Positions 1 through 7,717 of a DNA stretch of 64,000 bases are shown here, piece after piece (positions within the stretch are counted from its first letter, which is position 1; each line of letters starts with the position of its first letter). The notes under the pieces are model-generated. The model saw only the letters and a program-made list of their open reading frames with translations. It made no database searches and was not told where the DNA came from. Made by a program: the position numbers and the translations under genes. The stretch comes from Litoribacter ruber (GTDB lineage Bacteria; Bacteroidota; Bacteroidia; Cytophagales; Cyclobacteriaceae): contig NZ_JAHBGI010000004.1 in the NCBI RefSeq assembly GCF_018500185.1, positions 288,328 to 352,327 of the forward strand, given 5' to 3'.

Positions 1-336
1 AGAATGTTGTGCAAATGAGGAAAGCTCTTCCGCATCATTTTTTTGAACAATTTCATGAACGGATAAAGCTTCACTTTTAACCAAAGGGGCCTTTACATAT
101 ATTTCTAAAAGATCACTTAAATGGATGTGATATTTTTTGACCTTTAAAGCCCCAAAAGACAAGATGTAATCTTTATTTACATTTAACCCGGTAGTTTCCG
201 TGTCAAGAATACAAAAAGTGAGTTGGTCTAATGGAGTATCAGGATTGGTTTTTGAGCGGAATTTATCTTCATATTCCTTTACAAAATCAGTTTTGGTAAA
301 TTCGTCTTCCCATATTTTTTTCCACCAGCTACTCAT
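1..336 (-). CDS. DnaQ-like 3'-5' exonuclease (partial)
   Basis: N-terminal 112 residues of a DEDDh-type exonuclease; the C-terminus lies beyond the left edge. I translated the complement from the ATG at 334-336. About 50 residues in there is FCILDTETTGLN, the Exo I motif of the DnaQ/PolC-epsilon superfamily, carrying the first two acidic metal ligands (DxE). The later Exo II and Exo III motifs are not in the window. The ATG overlaps the TGA of the upstream cNMP/CBS/DUF294 gene by four bases (ATGA), so the two are translationally coupled. In gamma-proteobacterial acetate loci a nuclease and a DUF294 gene occur side by side in the same way (for example the PA3232-PA3235 region, from memory), so it probably belongs to the acetate locus rather than to replication. 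Its substrate is unknown. Confidence 0.85.
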   Translation of the reverse strand, partial: MSSWWKKIWEDEFTKTDFVKEYEDKFRSKTNPDTPLDQLTFCILDTETTGLNVNKDYILSFGALKVKKYHIHLSDLLEIYVKAPLVKSEALSVHEIVQKNDAEELSSFAQHS

Positions 337-2282
337 CCCTTAAAATAGTCTAATTGGAATCTCACTCGGAGCAAGGCCTGCAGCTCATCGATGGGATAAA
401 ACGCATTCTTTAACAATTGCCTTTGTAGTTTTCCTAGTTTGTTTGGCTCTATATATCTTCCTGATGATTCGGACTTCAGCCCCTCGATGGCACGAATCCT
501 CATCAGAATCTCGTATGCTTTGGCTGCCTCTAGATATATCTCTTTGTTCTGGGGCTCTACTTCTGCCAATTTTTCAAATCTTTTAAAAGTGTTGTTAATA
601 TCAACCATTTTATGACTTAAGACCAATAGTCGGGCAATATCTGTCAAAGGCATCATAGCCCTCATTTTGATATCAAATTTATCACGGTGCTCCCCTGATT
701 TTTCTACCACAAAATTTCTAAAAAAACCCAAGGGAGCGGGATTCATATTGGCATTTTTTGCTAAAAAATTTAAGAAAACTGATTTACCTTCTATTTCCTT
801 ATAGATATGTTTGGCCATGGCCTCTGATAATTTTTTCTGGCCATATATGGGTCTGAAATCAAAAAATATGGCCGAATGCATTAGCGACTCTTCGGTGGGA
901 TTGCTTATCCATTCCGAAAAATATTTCTTCCACTGGTCCAAGGGCTGACACCATTTTGGATTATTGGCCATCATCAGGGCTGGACAGGGATGAAAACCAC
1001 AGGCCAAGAGAATGTCAATGACAGATTGGGCAAGTTCTGCCAGAAAAGGTCTGGCCGCCAAATCAGCCTCAGGATCCAGGTCTTCGTAAACAATCGCATT
1101 GTCCAGATCAGTGCGCAGCAGCTGCTCTTCTCTGCCTTCGCTTCCCAAGGAAATGAAGCAGAATTTGATTTTCCTGACTTCCTCGGGGTACTTTTTCTCT
1201 AGATTCCTTTTTGATATTTCTATTGCCCTTTGGATGATCAGGTCATTTATCTCAGAAATGATATTGGCCACAAAGTCCATGGAGACTTCATTCTCCAAAT
1301 AATACTTAAGCAACCTCTCTGCACGGTTCCTGATTTTTGCCATCTCTTTAACCTCTGAGGTGTTCTGTAGGCCATGGATCAATACCGCTGGACTGTTTCC
1401 CTGAGCGAGCAAAATGTCATGGTCAGAGATGATGCCCACAACCTTTGAGCTCGCTGTCCCATCTTCTGTGAATATTAAATGGTGAAGCTTTTGCCTTACC
1501 ATGGTCAGGTACAGGTCTGGGAAGTTCGCATTTGGCTTCATGGTGGTTAGGGGACTGCTCATGATACGCTCCACGGGTGTCTCAAATGGGAGCTTCTTAG
1601 CCACCAATCTATTGCGAAGGTCCTTGTCTGTAATTATCCCTAGAGGCAGCTTTTCATTGTCTACAATGATGATGGAACCTACGTCTCTCTCTGCCATTTT
1701 TAATGCGGCGGCATGACAGCTTTCACCGATTTGACAGGTGAGCACTTCATGCTTTATCCGCACGTCAGATTGTCCGGTAAACAAGAGTAGGCCAATATCC
1801 TTGGTGGGGGAACCCAAAATGCTTCGGGCTTGCTGGGATTTGGAAAGGTCATTCCTGACTACCACCTGACCGGAGGCAAAGCCTGCCGCAAAGTACAGTG
1901 CTACCCGGTTGTTTTCCTTTAGAATGCTTTCAAAAGTTTGCACGGGTATAGCATAAACCAGGCTGTTTTCCGCTGCTTGGGCATTGAGCCTGTAGGGCCG
2001 TTTGCCCATCAGGGCCATCACGCCAAAGACATCCCCCTCATCGCATTTCTCATAGATTTCCTGCCTTCCGTCAATACTTTGGGTAAGATGGATTTCGCCT
2101 TCCTTTAGGACAAAAAAGCAATCTTGGGCTGGTTCTCCCTGTTCGAAAAGGTATTCCTGCGGGGCAAAAAAACGTATCTCCACAGCGGTGGCTACCGCCT
2201 CTAAGGCGGCCTCATCCAAAAAAGAAAAGGGTGGGTAACTCTGCAGGAATTCCCTGACCCTGTTTATGATAACATTGGCCAT
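333..2282 (-). CDS. cNMP-binding/CBS/DUF294 nucleotidyltransferase-like protein
   Basis: A 649-residue soluble protein with, in order, a cyclic-nucleotide-binding-like beta-barrel (about 20-130), a CBS pair (about 165-295, with DVGSIIIVD and PLGIITDKDLR), a DUF294 nucleotidyltransferase-like domain containing SLGSEGREEQLLRTDLDNA (the GS..x..D.D signature of GlnD-type transferases) and a DUF294 C-terminal helical region. The architecture suggests a ligand-gated regulatory transferase, perhaps reading adenylate pools through CBS and a nucleotide through the barrel. Target and reaction are unknown. A TTG at 2310-2312 would add ten residues, but it lies in the T-tract of the acs terminator, so the ATG at 2280-2282 is preferred. 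It follows acs and overlaps the exonuclease gene, the same partner set seen in acetate-assimilation loci of other phyla. Confidence 0.9.
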   Translation of the reverse strand: MANVIINRVREFLQSYPPFSFLDEAALEAVATAVEIRFFAPQEYLFEQGEPAQDCFFVLKEGEIHLTQSIDGRQEIYEKCDEGDVFGVMALMGKRPYRLNAQAAENSLVYAIPVQTFESILKENNRVALYFAAGFASGQVVVRNDLSKSQQARSILGSPTKDIGLLLFTGQSDVRIKHEVLTCQIGESCHAAALKMAERDVGSIIIVDNEKLPLGIITDKDLRNRLVAKKLPFETPVERIMSSPLTTMKPNANFPDLYLTMVRQKLHHLIFTEDGTASSKVVGIISDHDILLAQGNSPAVLIHGLQNTSEVKEMAKIRNRAERLLKYYLENEVSMDFVANIISEINDLIIQRAIEISKRNLEKKYPEEVRKIKFCFISLGSEGREEQLLRTDLDNAIVYEDLDPEADLAARPFLAELAQSVIDILLACGFHPCPALMMANNPKWCQPLDQWKKYFSEWISNPTEESLMHSAIFFDFRPIYGQKKLSEAMAKHIYKEIEGKSVFLNFLAKNANMNPAPLGFFRNFVVEKSGEHRDKFDIKMRAMMPLTDIARLLVLSHKMVDINNTFKRFEKLAEVEPQNKEIYLEAAKAYEILMRIRAIEGLKSESSGRYIEPNKLGKLQRQLLKNAFYPIDELQALLRVRFQLDYFKG

Positions 2283-2310
2283 ATTACGGAAGTTAAAGAA
2301 AGTTTTAAGC

Positions 2311-2347
2311 AAAAAAAAGAGGCATACCGGACTTTTTGGTATGCCTC
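2311..2347 (-). terminator. Intrinsic terminator after acs
   Basis: On the minus strand a perfect 10-bp stem (2338-2347 pairing with 2319-2328) with a 9-nt loop is followed by eight T (2311-2318). It lies 10 bases past the acs stop and upstream of the cNMP/CBS gene, so that gene is reached either by read-through or by a promoter inside or after the hairpin. Confidence 0.85.
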
Positions 2348-2357
2348 ACTAGTCGAA

Positions 2358-4250
2358 TTATTTCCTGCCGTCAATAATCTCGGTCACTACCTCAGGATCA
2401 AGTAGGGTGGAGGTGTCACCCATATTATCCAAGCTTCCTTCGGCCACTTTTCGCAAAATCCTTCTCATTATTTTGCCCGAACGGGTTTTGGGAAGTCCAG
2501 AGACGATCTGGATTTTATCCGGTTTGGCTATTGGGCCAATGATCTTGGAAACAGTGTCCTTGATTTCGTTGACCAGGTTTTCCTCGGTTCTGTTTTTCAT
2601 GTCGGAAATCACGTAAGCGTATATTCCCTGACCTTTCACTTCATGCGGATAGCCAACCACTGCTGATTCGATCACAAGTGGGTGCTCGTTGATGGCATTT
2701 TCCACTTCGGCAGTGCCCATTCTGTGACCGGAAACGTTGATTACATCATCCACTCGGCCGAGGATCCTGTAATAACCGTCATGGTCTCTTTTTACACCAT
2801 CCCCTGTAAAATACATGCCTTTATAAGTGGAGAAATAGGTCTGCTTGCAACGCTCATGGTCCCCATAAGTCGTTCTCAGCATGCCTGGCCAAGGGAAGCA
2901 GATGCAAAGGTTGCCCTCTACCGAATTGCCGGTCATGATTTTCCCCTCATTATCCACTATGCATAGTTGAATACCCGGCAACGGTAAAGTAGCATAAGCA
3001 GGTTTGGTCGGGGTGATGCCGGCGATTGGAGAAACCATGATCCCGCCGGTTTCCGTCTGCCACCAGGTATCAACAATGGGGCAGCGAGTCTTGCCGATAT
3101 GTGTATGGTACCAGTGCCAAGCCTCCTCGTTGATTGGTTCACCCACCGAACCCAGCACCTTGAGACTGCTTAGGTCATACGGTTCGATTGGGTCAGTGCC
3201 ATGGGCCTGAAGTGCACGGATGGCGGTAGGGGCGGTGTAAAATTGGTTGACCTTGTATTTTTCACAGACCGCCCAGAACCGGCCCGCATCCGGATATGTC
3301 GGCACGCCTTCAAACATTATGGATGTGGCCCCTGCCAACAATGGTCCGTAGACAATATACGAATGGCCAGTGATCCAGCCAATGTCTGCTGTGCACCAAT
3401 ATACATCACCGGGTGAATATTGGAATACGTTCTCGAAAGAGTATTTTGTATATACCATATAGCCACCAATCGTGTGGACCACTCCTTTAGGCTTGCCGGT
3501 GGAACCTGAGGTGTAAAGGATGAAGAGCATGTCTTCGCTATCCATCACCTCAGCTTTGTTGGTGTCTTCTTCCCCTTCGATTACCTCATGCCACCAGTGA
3601 TCACGACCTTCCTTCATGGTCACTTCTTGCCCGGTTCGCTGGTAAACGATCACGGTGTCGACGGAGGATTTTTCCAAGGCCTCATCCACCACGCTCTTGA
3701 CGCCTATTTTCTTGTTGCCCCGGTAATTGCCGTCGGAGGTCAGGATGGCTTTAGCCCCACAGTCATTGACCCGGTCGGCCAAGGCGGAGGAGCTGAATCC
3801 GGCAAAAACCACCGAATGGATGGCTCCGATCCTGGCACAGGCTAGCATGGCCACGGCGGCTTCCGGCACCATGGGCATATAGATGATTACCCGGTCGCCT
3901 TTTTTTATACCTTTGGCCTTTAGCGCATTTGAAAATCTACAGACCTCATGGTAAAGTTCTCTGTATGTAATGGTCCGGCCCTCCTCATTGGGGTCGTTTG
4001 GCTCCCAAATGATTGCCGCTCTGTCATCCAGGGTATAAAGGTGTTTTTCAAATATGTTTTCGGTGATGTTGAGTTTTGCATTGACAAACCATTTAATATC
4101 CGGCCCTTCAAAATCCCACTCCAGGACCTTGTCCCATCTTTTCTGCCAATGAAAGGAATCAGCTATTCTGGCCCAGAACTTTTCAGGCTCGGTCACCGAT
4201 TTTTGATATTCATGGAAGTATCCGCTCAGCGTGTGGATTCTATCGCTCAT
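2358..4250 (-). CDS. acs: Acetyl-CoA synthetase
   Basis: AMP-forming acetate:CoA ligase of 630 residues, close to the usual 640-655. It converts acetate, ATP and CoA to acetyl-CoA, AMP and PPi in the cytoplasm. Signatures in order: adenylate-forming motif LYTSGSTGKPKGVVH, the acetate-pocket/ATP motif DTWWQTETGG, the hinge and CoA region SGHRMGTAEVE, and the C-terminal PKTRSGKIMRRIL whose Lys593 is the residue reversibly acetylated in this family. The start is ATG at 4248-4250. It lies 23 bases after the response-regulator gene on the same strand, so it is probably co-transcribed with the sensor kinase and receiver that may control it. A strong terminator follows the stop. Confidence 0.97.
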   Translation of the reverse strand: MSDRIHTLSGYFHEYQKSVTEPEKFWARIADSFHWQKRWDKVLEWDFEGPDIKWFVNAKLNITENIFEKHLYTLDDRAAIIWEPNDPNEEGRTITYRELYHEVCRFSNALKAKGIKKGDRVIIYMPMVPEAAVAMLACARIGAIHSVVFAGFSSSALADRVNDCGAKAILTSDGNYRGNKKIGVKSVVDEALEKSSVDTVIVYQRTGQEVTMKEGRDHWWHEVIEGEEDTNKAEVMDSEDMLFILYTSGSTGKPKGVVHTIGGYMVYTKYSFENVFQYSPGDVYWCTADIGWITGHSYIVYGPLLAGATSIMFEGVPTYPDAGRFWAVCEKYKVNQFYTAPTAIRALQAHGTDPIEPYDLSSLKVLGSVGEPINEEAWHWYHTHIGKTRCPIVDTWWQTETGGIMVSPIAGITPTKPAYATLPLPGIQLCIVDNEGKIMTGNSVEGNLCICFPWPGMLRTTYGDHERCKQTYFSTYKGMYFTGDGVKRDHDGYYRILGRVDDVINVSGHRMGTAEVENAINEHPLVIESAVVGYPHEVKGQGIYAYVISDMKNRTEENLVNEIKDTVSKIIGPIAKPDKIQIVSGLPKTRSGKIMRRILRKVAEGSLDNMGDTSTLLDPEVVTEIIDGRK

Positions 4251-4273
4251 AAGTTATCTAAAGTTTATATTGG

Positions 4274-4630
4274 TTAATTGATTAATGCTTTTACTTGGTT
4301 AAGCAGGTTTTTGGTGGAAAAAGGCTTGGTCAAATAGAGGTCCGCACCTAGTTCCTTGCCCTTTTCCACATCCTGTTGCTTGCTCTTGGCGGTAAGGAAG
4401 ATAACCTTTACCTCCTGATGGTTCTTTTTGAGATGAGCGCAAACTTCATATCCATCCACTTTGGGCATCATGATATCCAAGATCACCACCTTGGGGGTGG
4501 ATTGTTCTATCAAATCCAGGGCCTCCTCACCATCTCTGGCAATTAAGACCTGAAAACCTTCTTTTTTGAAGAGAAACTCCAAAGAAAGCAGGATGTTGGG
4601 TTCGTCATCTACTATGAGTATTCTGTTCAT
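4274..4630 (-). CDS. Single-domain response regulator (CheY-like)
   Basis: A 118-residue stand-alone receiver domain. Visible are the acidic pair in ILIVDDEP (Asp8/Asp9), the phospho-acceptor Asp52 in VILDIMMPKVDGYE, the Thr in VIFLTAKS and the Lys in TKPFS, so all canonical phosphorylation residues are present. There is no DNA-binding or enzymatic output domain. The gene overlaps the 3' end of the symporter-histidine kinase by 26 bases, so the two are a cognate pair. In the comparable CrbS/CrbR and CbrA/CbrB systems the regulator carries an output domain; here the signal must pass to another protein by contact or phosphotransfer, or feed back on the kinase. Confidence 0.93.
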   Translation of the reverse strand: MNRILIVDDEPNILLSLEFLFKKEGFQVLIARDGEEALDLIEQSTPKVVILDIMMPKVDGYEVCAHLKKNHQEVKVIFLTAKSKQQDVEKGKELGADLYLTKPFSTKNLLNQVKALIN

Positions 4631-7361
4631 TTTCTGAATTTATATTCGGTAATGTCAACTTATTTATTTGAGGGAAAACCAGTTGGAAAGCGGTGTAGGT
4701 GCCTTTTCTTTCGATTTTTATTTTCCCTTGATGGTAGTCCATGATTTTTTTGGATATCGCCAAGCCCAGTCCGCTGCCCAGCGGTTTTTTGCTGGTCTGG
4801 TTTTTAGCCTGGTAGAATTTGTCAAAAATGTAAGGGATATCTTCAGCCGGGATGCCCTTGCCATCATCCAGGATTTCCACAATGGCCGTTTTGTCCTCCA
4901 GATGTGCTTTTAGGATTACTTCACTGTTTGCAAACTTGGCGGCATTGCTCAGCAGGTTCAATACCACCTGCTTAATCCTGTCCTCGTTGGCTAGGATAAA
5001 GCAATGGTTAATATTCAGCATCAATTTGAATTGGATGTTTTTATCCTTAAATACCTGACTCATGCTATCGGCAGCTTCCAGAAGTAGTATGCTGAGGTCT
5101 ACCTGGGATAGTTCCAGTTGCTGTTGGCCTGAGTCAAATCTTTCCAGGTCCAACACTTGATCTATCATTCTGGTCATACGGTCCGTCTCCTGGATGATAA
5201 TGCCCAAAAACCGGTTTCTATCCTCCTCTGGCAAGTCCTCGTCCTGCAAAATTTCGGAAAAAGCTCTAATGGAAGTGATGGGGGTTTTCATTTCATGAGT
5301 GACGGTGGAAATGAATTCATCTTTCAGTTTGTCATTTTCGAGTAAGGTTTCATTCATTTTTCGAAGGGAAGCGGTGGCATTTCTCAGCGCTTCGCTGGTT
5401 TGCTGAAGTTCCTCGTTGAGGTGTTTGAGCTCTTGGGTTTCCTTTAAAATATCAAGGACTTCTGCCATGGAGATTTCTTCTTCTTTCACCACTGAGGCTA
5501 CCATGATTCTGGCGGAGGCGGCTCCGATTATTCCGGTCAGCAGTCTTTCTGCATAATTGACCAATTCGGGGTCGGCTTTCATCTTTCCATCAATCTTGGA
5601 GCCTTTGAAGTCAACATATTGCTGCAGGGCGTCCTTCGTTTTTTCTTCCCCCAGGAAATTCTCCAATAAGCTCTGTATGTCCCGTATGTAAGCCTGGCCT
5701 TTCCAGATAATGGAGGTGTCCAAAATAGTGCTGTACTTGAAAATATCCACAAAGACTACAGCCTGGTTGTGCTCTTTCGAAGTTTGCCTGCTGAACAATG
5801 AAATAACCAAGTAGCAGAATAGATTTGGCAGGAGGCTGAAAACCAGTCCGTGGGTGATGTAGCTAAGTTCGCCAAACCCAAACAGGGCATCGGGTTTCAA
5901 AAAGTCCAGCCCGAAAAGCCCTTCGGTCAAAATGCTTTCAGGCAAATAACCTGCGTAGATCATAGTGGGCACTACTAAGGTGAAAAACCAAAGCACAAAA
6001 CCCACCAATATTCCCGTAAGCGCTCCGGCTCTGCTGCCTTCTTTCCAGTAAATTCCCCCGATGATGGCGGGGGCCAGCTGGGCAATGGCTACAAAGGAGA
6101 TCAATCCAATAGCCACTAGGCTGAACTGAGGCCCTACCATTCTATAGTAAATGTAGCTGAGAAGTATGATGGCCAATATGGCGAGCCGTCGGGACCAGAT
6201 TAGAATATTGCCGATTCTGTGCTGGTGGCGTAGTTGGAAGTTTTTGCTGAGCAGCAAAAGTGGCATCACCAGATTATTGCTCACCATGGTGCTCAAGGCA
6301 ATCGAGGCCACAATGATCATGGATGTGGCTGCAGAGAAGCCACCGAGATAAACCAAGAGGGCCAGCCAGCTTTTGTCGGCTATGATGGGCAATGCCAAGA
6401 CAAATGAATCGGCGTCCACATTTCCCCACCCAAACATTACCAGACCGCCCAAGGCGATGGGCAATACAAATATATTAATCAACAGTAAATAGAGTGGGAA
6501 AAGCCACATTGCGGTATTGAGATGCCTTTCGTTGGTGTTTTCAATTACCACCATTTGGAATTGGCGGGGCAAAAATAGTATGGCCATCATGGAAAGCATG
6601 GACATCCAAAACCACTCCGAGACGCCATGTTCGCCTTGCAGGACAAACAAGTGGTCTAGCCCACTGCTGGAGGCTTGCTGGAAAATATCCGCAACCCCGT
6701 CAAACATGAAATAGCAAACAAACACCCCGACTACCAAAAAGGCCATTAATTTGAACAGAGATTCAAAGGCAATTGTCATCACCAGGGCTTCATGTTGGGC
6801 GGTGGCCTCTATGTTTCGGGTGCCAAATAGAATGGTGAAAAGTGCCAAGCCTAAAGCCAAATAGAAAGCAGTGTCCTGGAAAAATGGCAGGGCTGATTCC
6901 TGGATGTTGTGGAGGGGAGATTGTAAAATGTCAAAGGAAAGCGCGACCGCCTTGATCTGTAAAGAAATGTAGGGGATGATGCCCAAAAGGCAAAATACTG
7001 TGACAATGCTGCCAAGAGAAATGTTTTTGCCATACCTGCTAGAAATGAAATCCGCAATAGATGCAATGCGTTGGACTTTTGAAATCCGGATGATTTTTCT
7101 CATCACCAGCCACCACAGCGGGGCTATCAAACTTGGGCCTATGTAAATGGTGAGAAATTCTATACCACTAGTGGCCGCTCGGCCAACGGAGCCGTAATAT
7201 GTCCAGGCGGTACAATAAACTGCCAGGGACAGCGAATAAATGATAGGGTTGGAGGAAAGTTTTTTGCTGCGAAAGGAAGAGCGCTCGCTTAAATAAGCAA
7301 TTGCGAATAGCAGCGCCAAATAGCCAAAGGTGAACGATATGACGACCGCATTGCTAAACAT
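4605..7361 (-). CDS. Sodium/solute symporter-sensor histidine kinase fusion (CbrA/CrbS-like)
   Basis: A 918-residue inner-membrane hybrid. Residues 1 to about 500 form a sodium:solute symporter (SSS) domain with about 13 hydrophobic segments. A linker follows (about 510-640, where STAC-type domains sit in this family), then a coiled-coil, a HisKA dimerisation domain with phospho-His689 in STVTHEMKTPITS, and a HATPase domain with N box NLLSNAAKF, G1 box DDGKGIP and G2 box GSGLGLAISKK. There is no C-terminal receiver. CbrA and CrbS relatives couple substrate passage or binding to carbon-utilisation control; CrbS controls acs in Vibrio and Pseudomonas. Its position between an acetate-type symporter and acs makes acetate the likely signal, which is inference. 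The start ATG overlaps the end of the small upstream gene by 8 bases. Confidence 0.93.
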   Translation of the reverse strand: MFSNAVVISFTFGYLALLFAIAYLSERSSFRSKKLSSNPIIYSLSLAVYCTAWTYYGSVGRAATSGIEFLTIYIGPSLIAPLWWLVMRKIIRISKVQRIASIADFISSRYGKNISLGSIVTVFCLLGIIPYISLQIKAVALSFDILQSPLHNIQESALPFFQDTAFYLALGLALFTILFGTRNIEATAQHEALVMTIAFESLFKLMAFLVVGVFVCYFMFDGVADIFQQASSSGLDHLFVLQGEHGVSEWFWMSMLSMMAILFLPRQFQMVVIENTNERHLNTAMWLFPLYLLLINIFVLPIALGGLVMFGWGNVDADSFVLALPIIADKSWLALLVYLGGFSAATSMIIVASIALSTMVSNNLVMPLLLLSKNFQLRHQHRIGNILIWSRRLAILAIILLSYIYYRMVGPQFSLVAIGLISFVAIAQLAPAIIGGIYWKEGSRAGALTGILVGFVLWFFTLVVPTMIYAGYLPESILTEGLFGLDFLKPDALFGFGELSYITHGLVFSLLPNLFCYLVISLFSRQTSKEHNQAVVFVDIFKYSTILDTSIIWKGQAYIRDIQSLLENFLGEEKTKDALQQYVDFKGSKIDGKMKADPELVNYAERLLTGIIGAASARIMVASVVKEEEISMAEVLDILKETQELKHLNEELQQTSEALRNATASLRKMNETLLENDKLKDEFISTVTHEMKTPITSIRAFSEILQDEDLPEEDRNRFLGIIIQETDRMTRMIDQVLDLERFDSGQQQLELSQVDLSILLLEAADSMSQVFKDKNIQFKLMLNINHCFILANEDRIKQVVLNLLSNAAKFANSEVILKAHLEDKTAIVEILDDGKGIPAEDIPYIFDKFYQAKNQTSKKPLGSGLGLAISKKIMDYHQGKIKIERKGTYTAFQLVFPQINKLTLPNINSENEQNTHSR

Positions 7362-7560
7362 CCTTGGAGGAATATCTTGAGATGATCAATAAGGTAAATC
7401 CAATAAGCAGGATCCAGTTGGAGAAAACCATGAAATATAGCACAGGTATTCCCGCAAGGGTGGACTGCACATTGTAAATAGATAGAACCGGATAATTCAG
7501 CGCCACCATTCCCATGAGGAACAATACCACTAAAAATTGATTTTTTCTGTTGGTTTTCAT
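7354..7560 (-). CDS. Small two-helix membrane protein upstream of the sensor (CbrX/DUF3311-like)
   Basis: A 68-residue protein with a basic N-terminus (MKTNRKNQ) and two hydrophobic helices (about 8-27 and 38-60), separated by a short stretch NVQSTLAGIPVLYF. The pattern resembles the DUF3311 small proteins that accompany SSS-family transporters and the CbrX protein that precedes CbrA in Pseudomonas; I infer this from size, topology and position, not a search. The TAG stop at 7354-7356 lies inside the first codons of the sensor kinase gene (8-base overlap), so translation is coupled. A role as an accessory subunit or as a translational regulator of the sensor fits the position. Confidence 0.8.
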   Translation of the reverse strand: MKTNRKNQFLVVLFLMGMVALNYPVLSIYNVQSTLAGIPVLYFMVFSNWILLIGFTLLIISRYSSKDV

Positions 7561-7653
7561 TAGCTCAAAAGACTTTAAACCTAATTTACTTAAATAAATC
7601 GGTAATTCTATTGCTGACTGATCCGGTCAGAAATGAAGTTAGGTTAATTTAAG

Positions 7654-7693
7654 CAGGTATCCCCCGATGATTACATCACCGGAAAGATACCTG
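7654..7693 (-). terminator. Two-part hairpin after the symporter gene
   Basis: Arms 7686-7693 and 7654-7661 pair perfectly (8 bp). Inside the loop a second stem can form between CCGGTGAT and ATCATCGG. It lies 25 bases past the symporter stop, but the downstream sequence on the minus strand is only weakly T-rich (CTTAAATTAA). It may be a terminator, a partial terminator or an mRNA-stability hairpin setting the ratio of transporter to sensor message. Confidence 0.5.
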
Positions 7694-7717
7694 TTTAGTT
7701 ATGTGGGGAAAATGATA

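Noticed and set aside
2283..2312. Ten-residue N-terminal extension of the cNMP/CBS protein from TTG
   Set aside because: The TTG is in the T-run of the acs terminator and no family sequence covers it.
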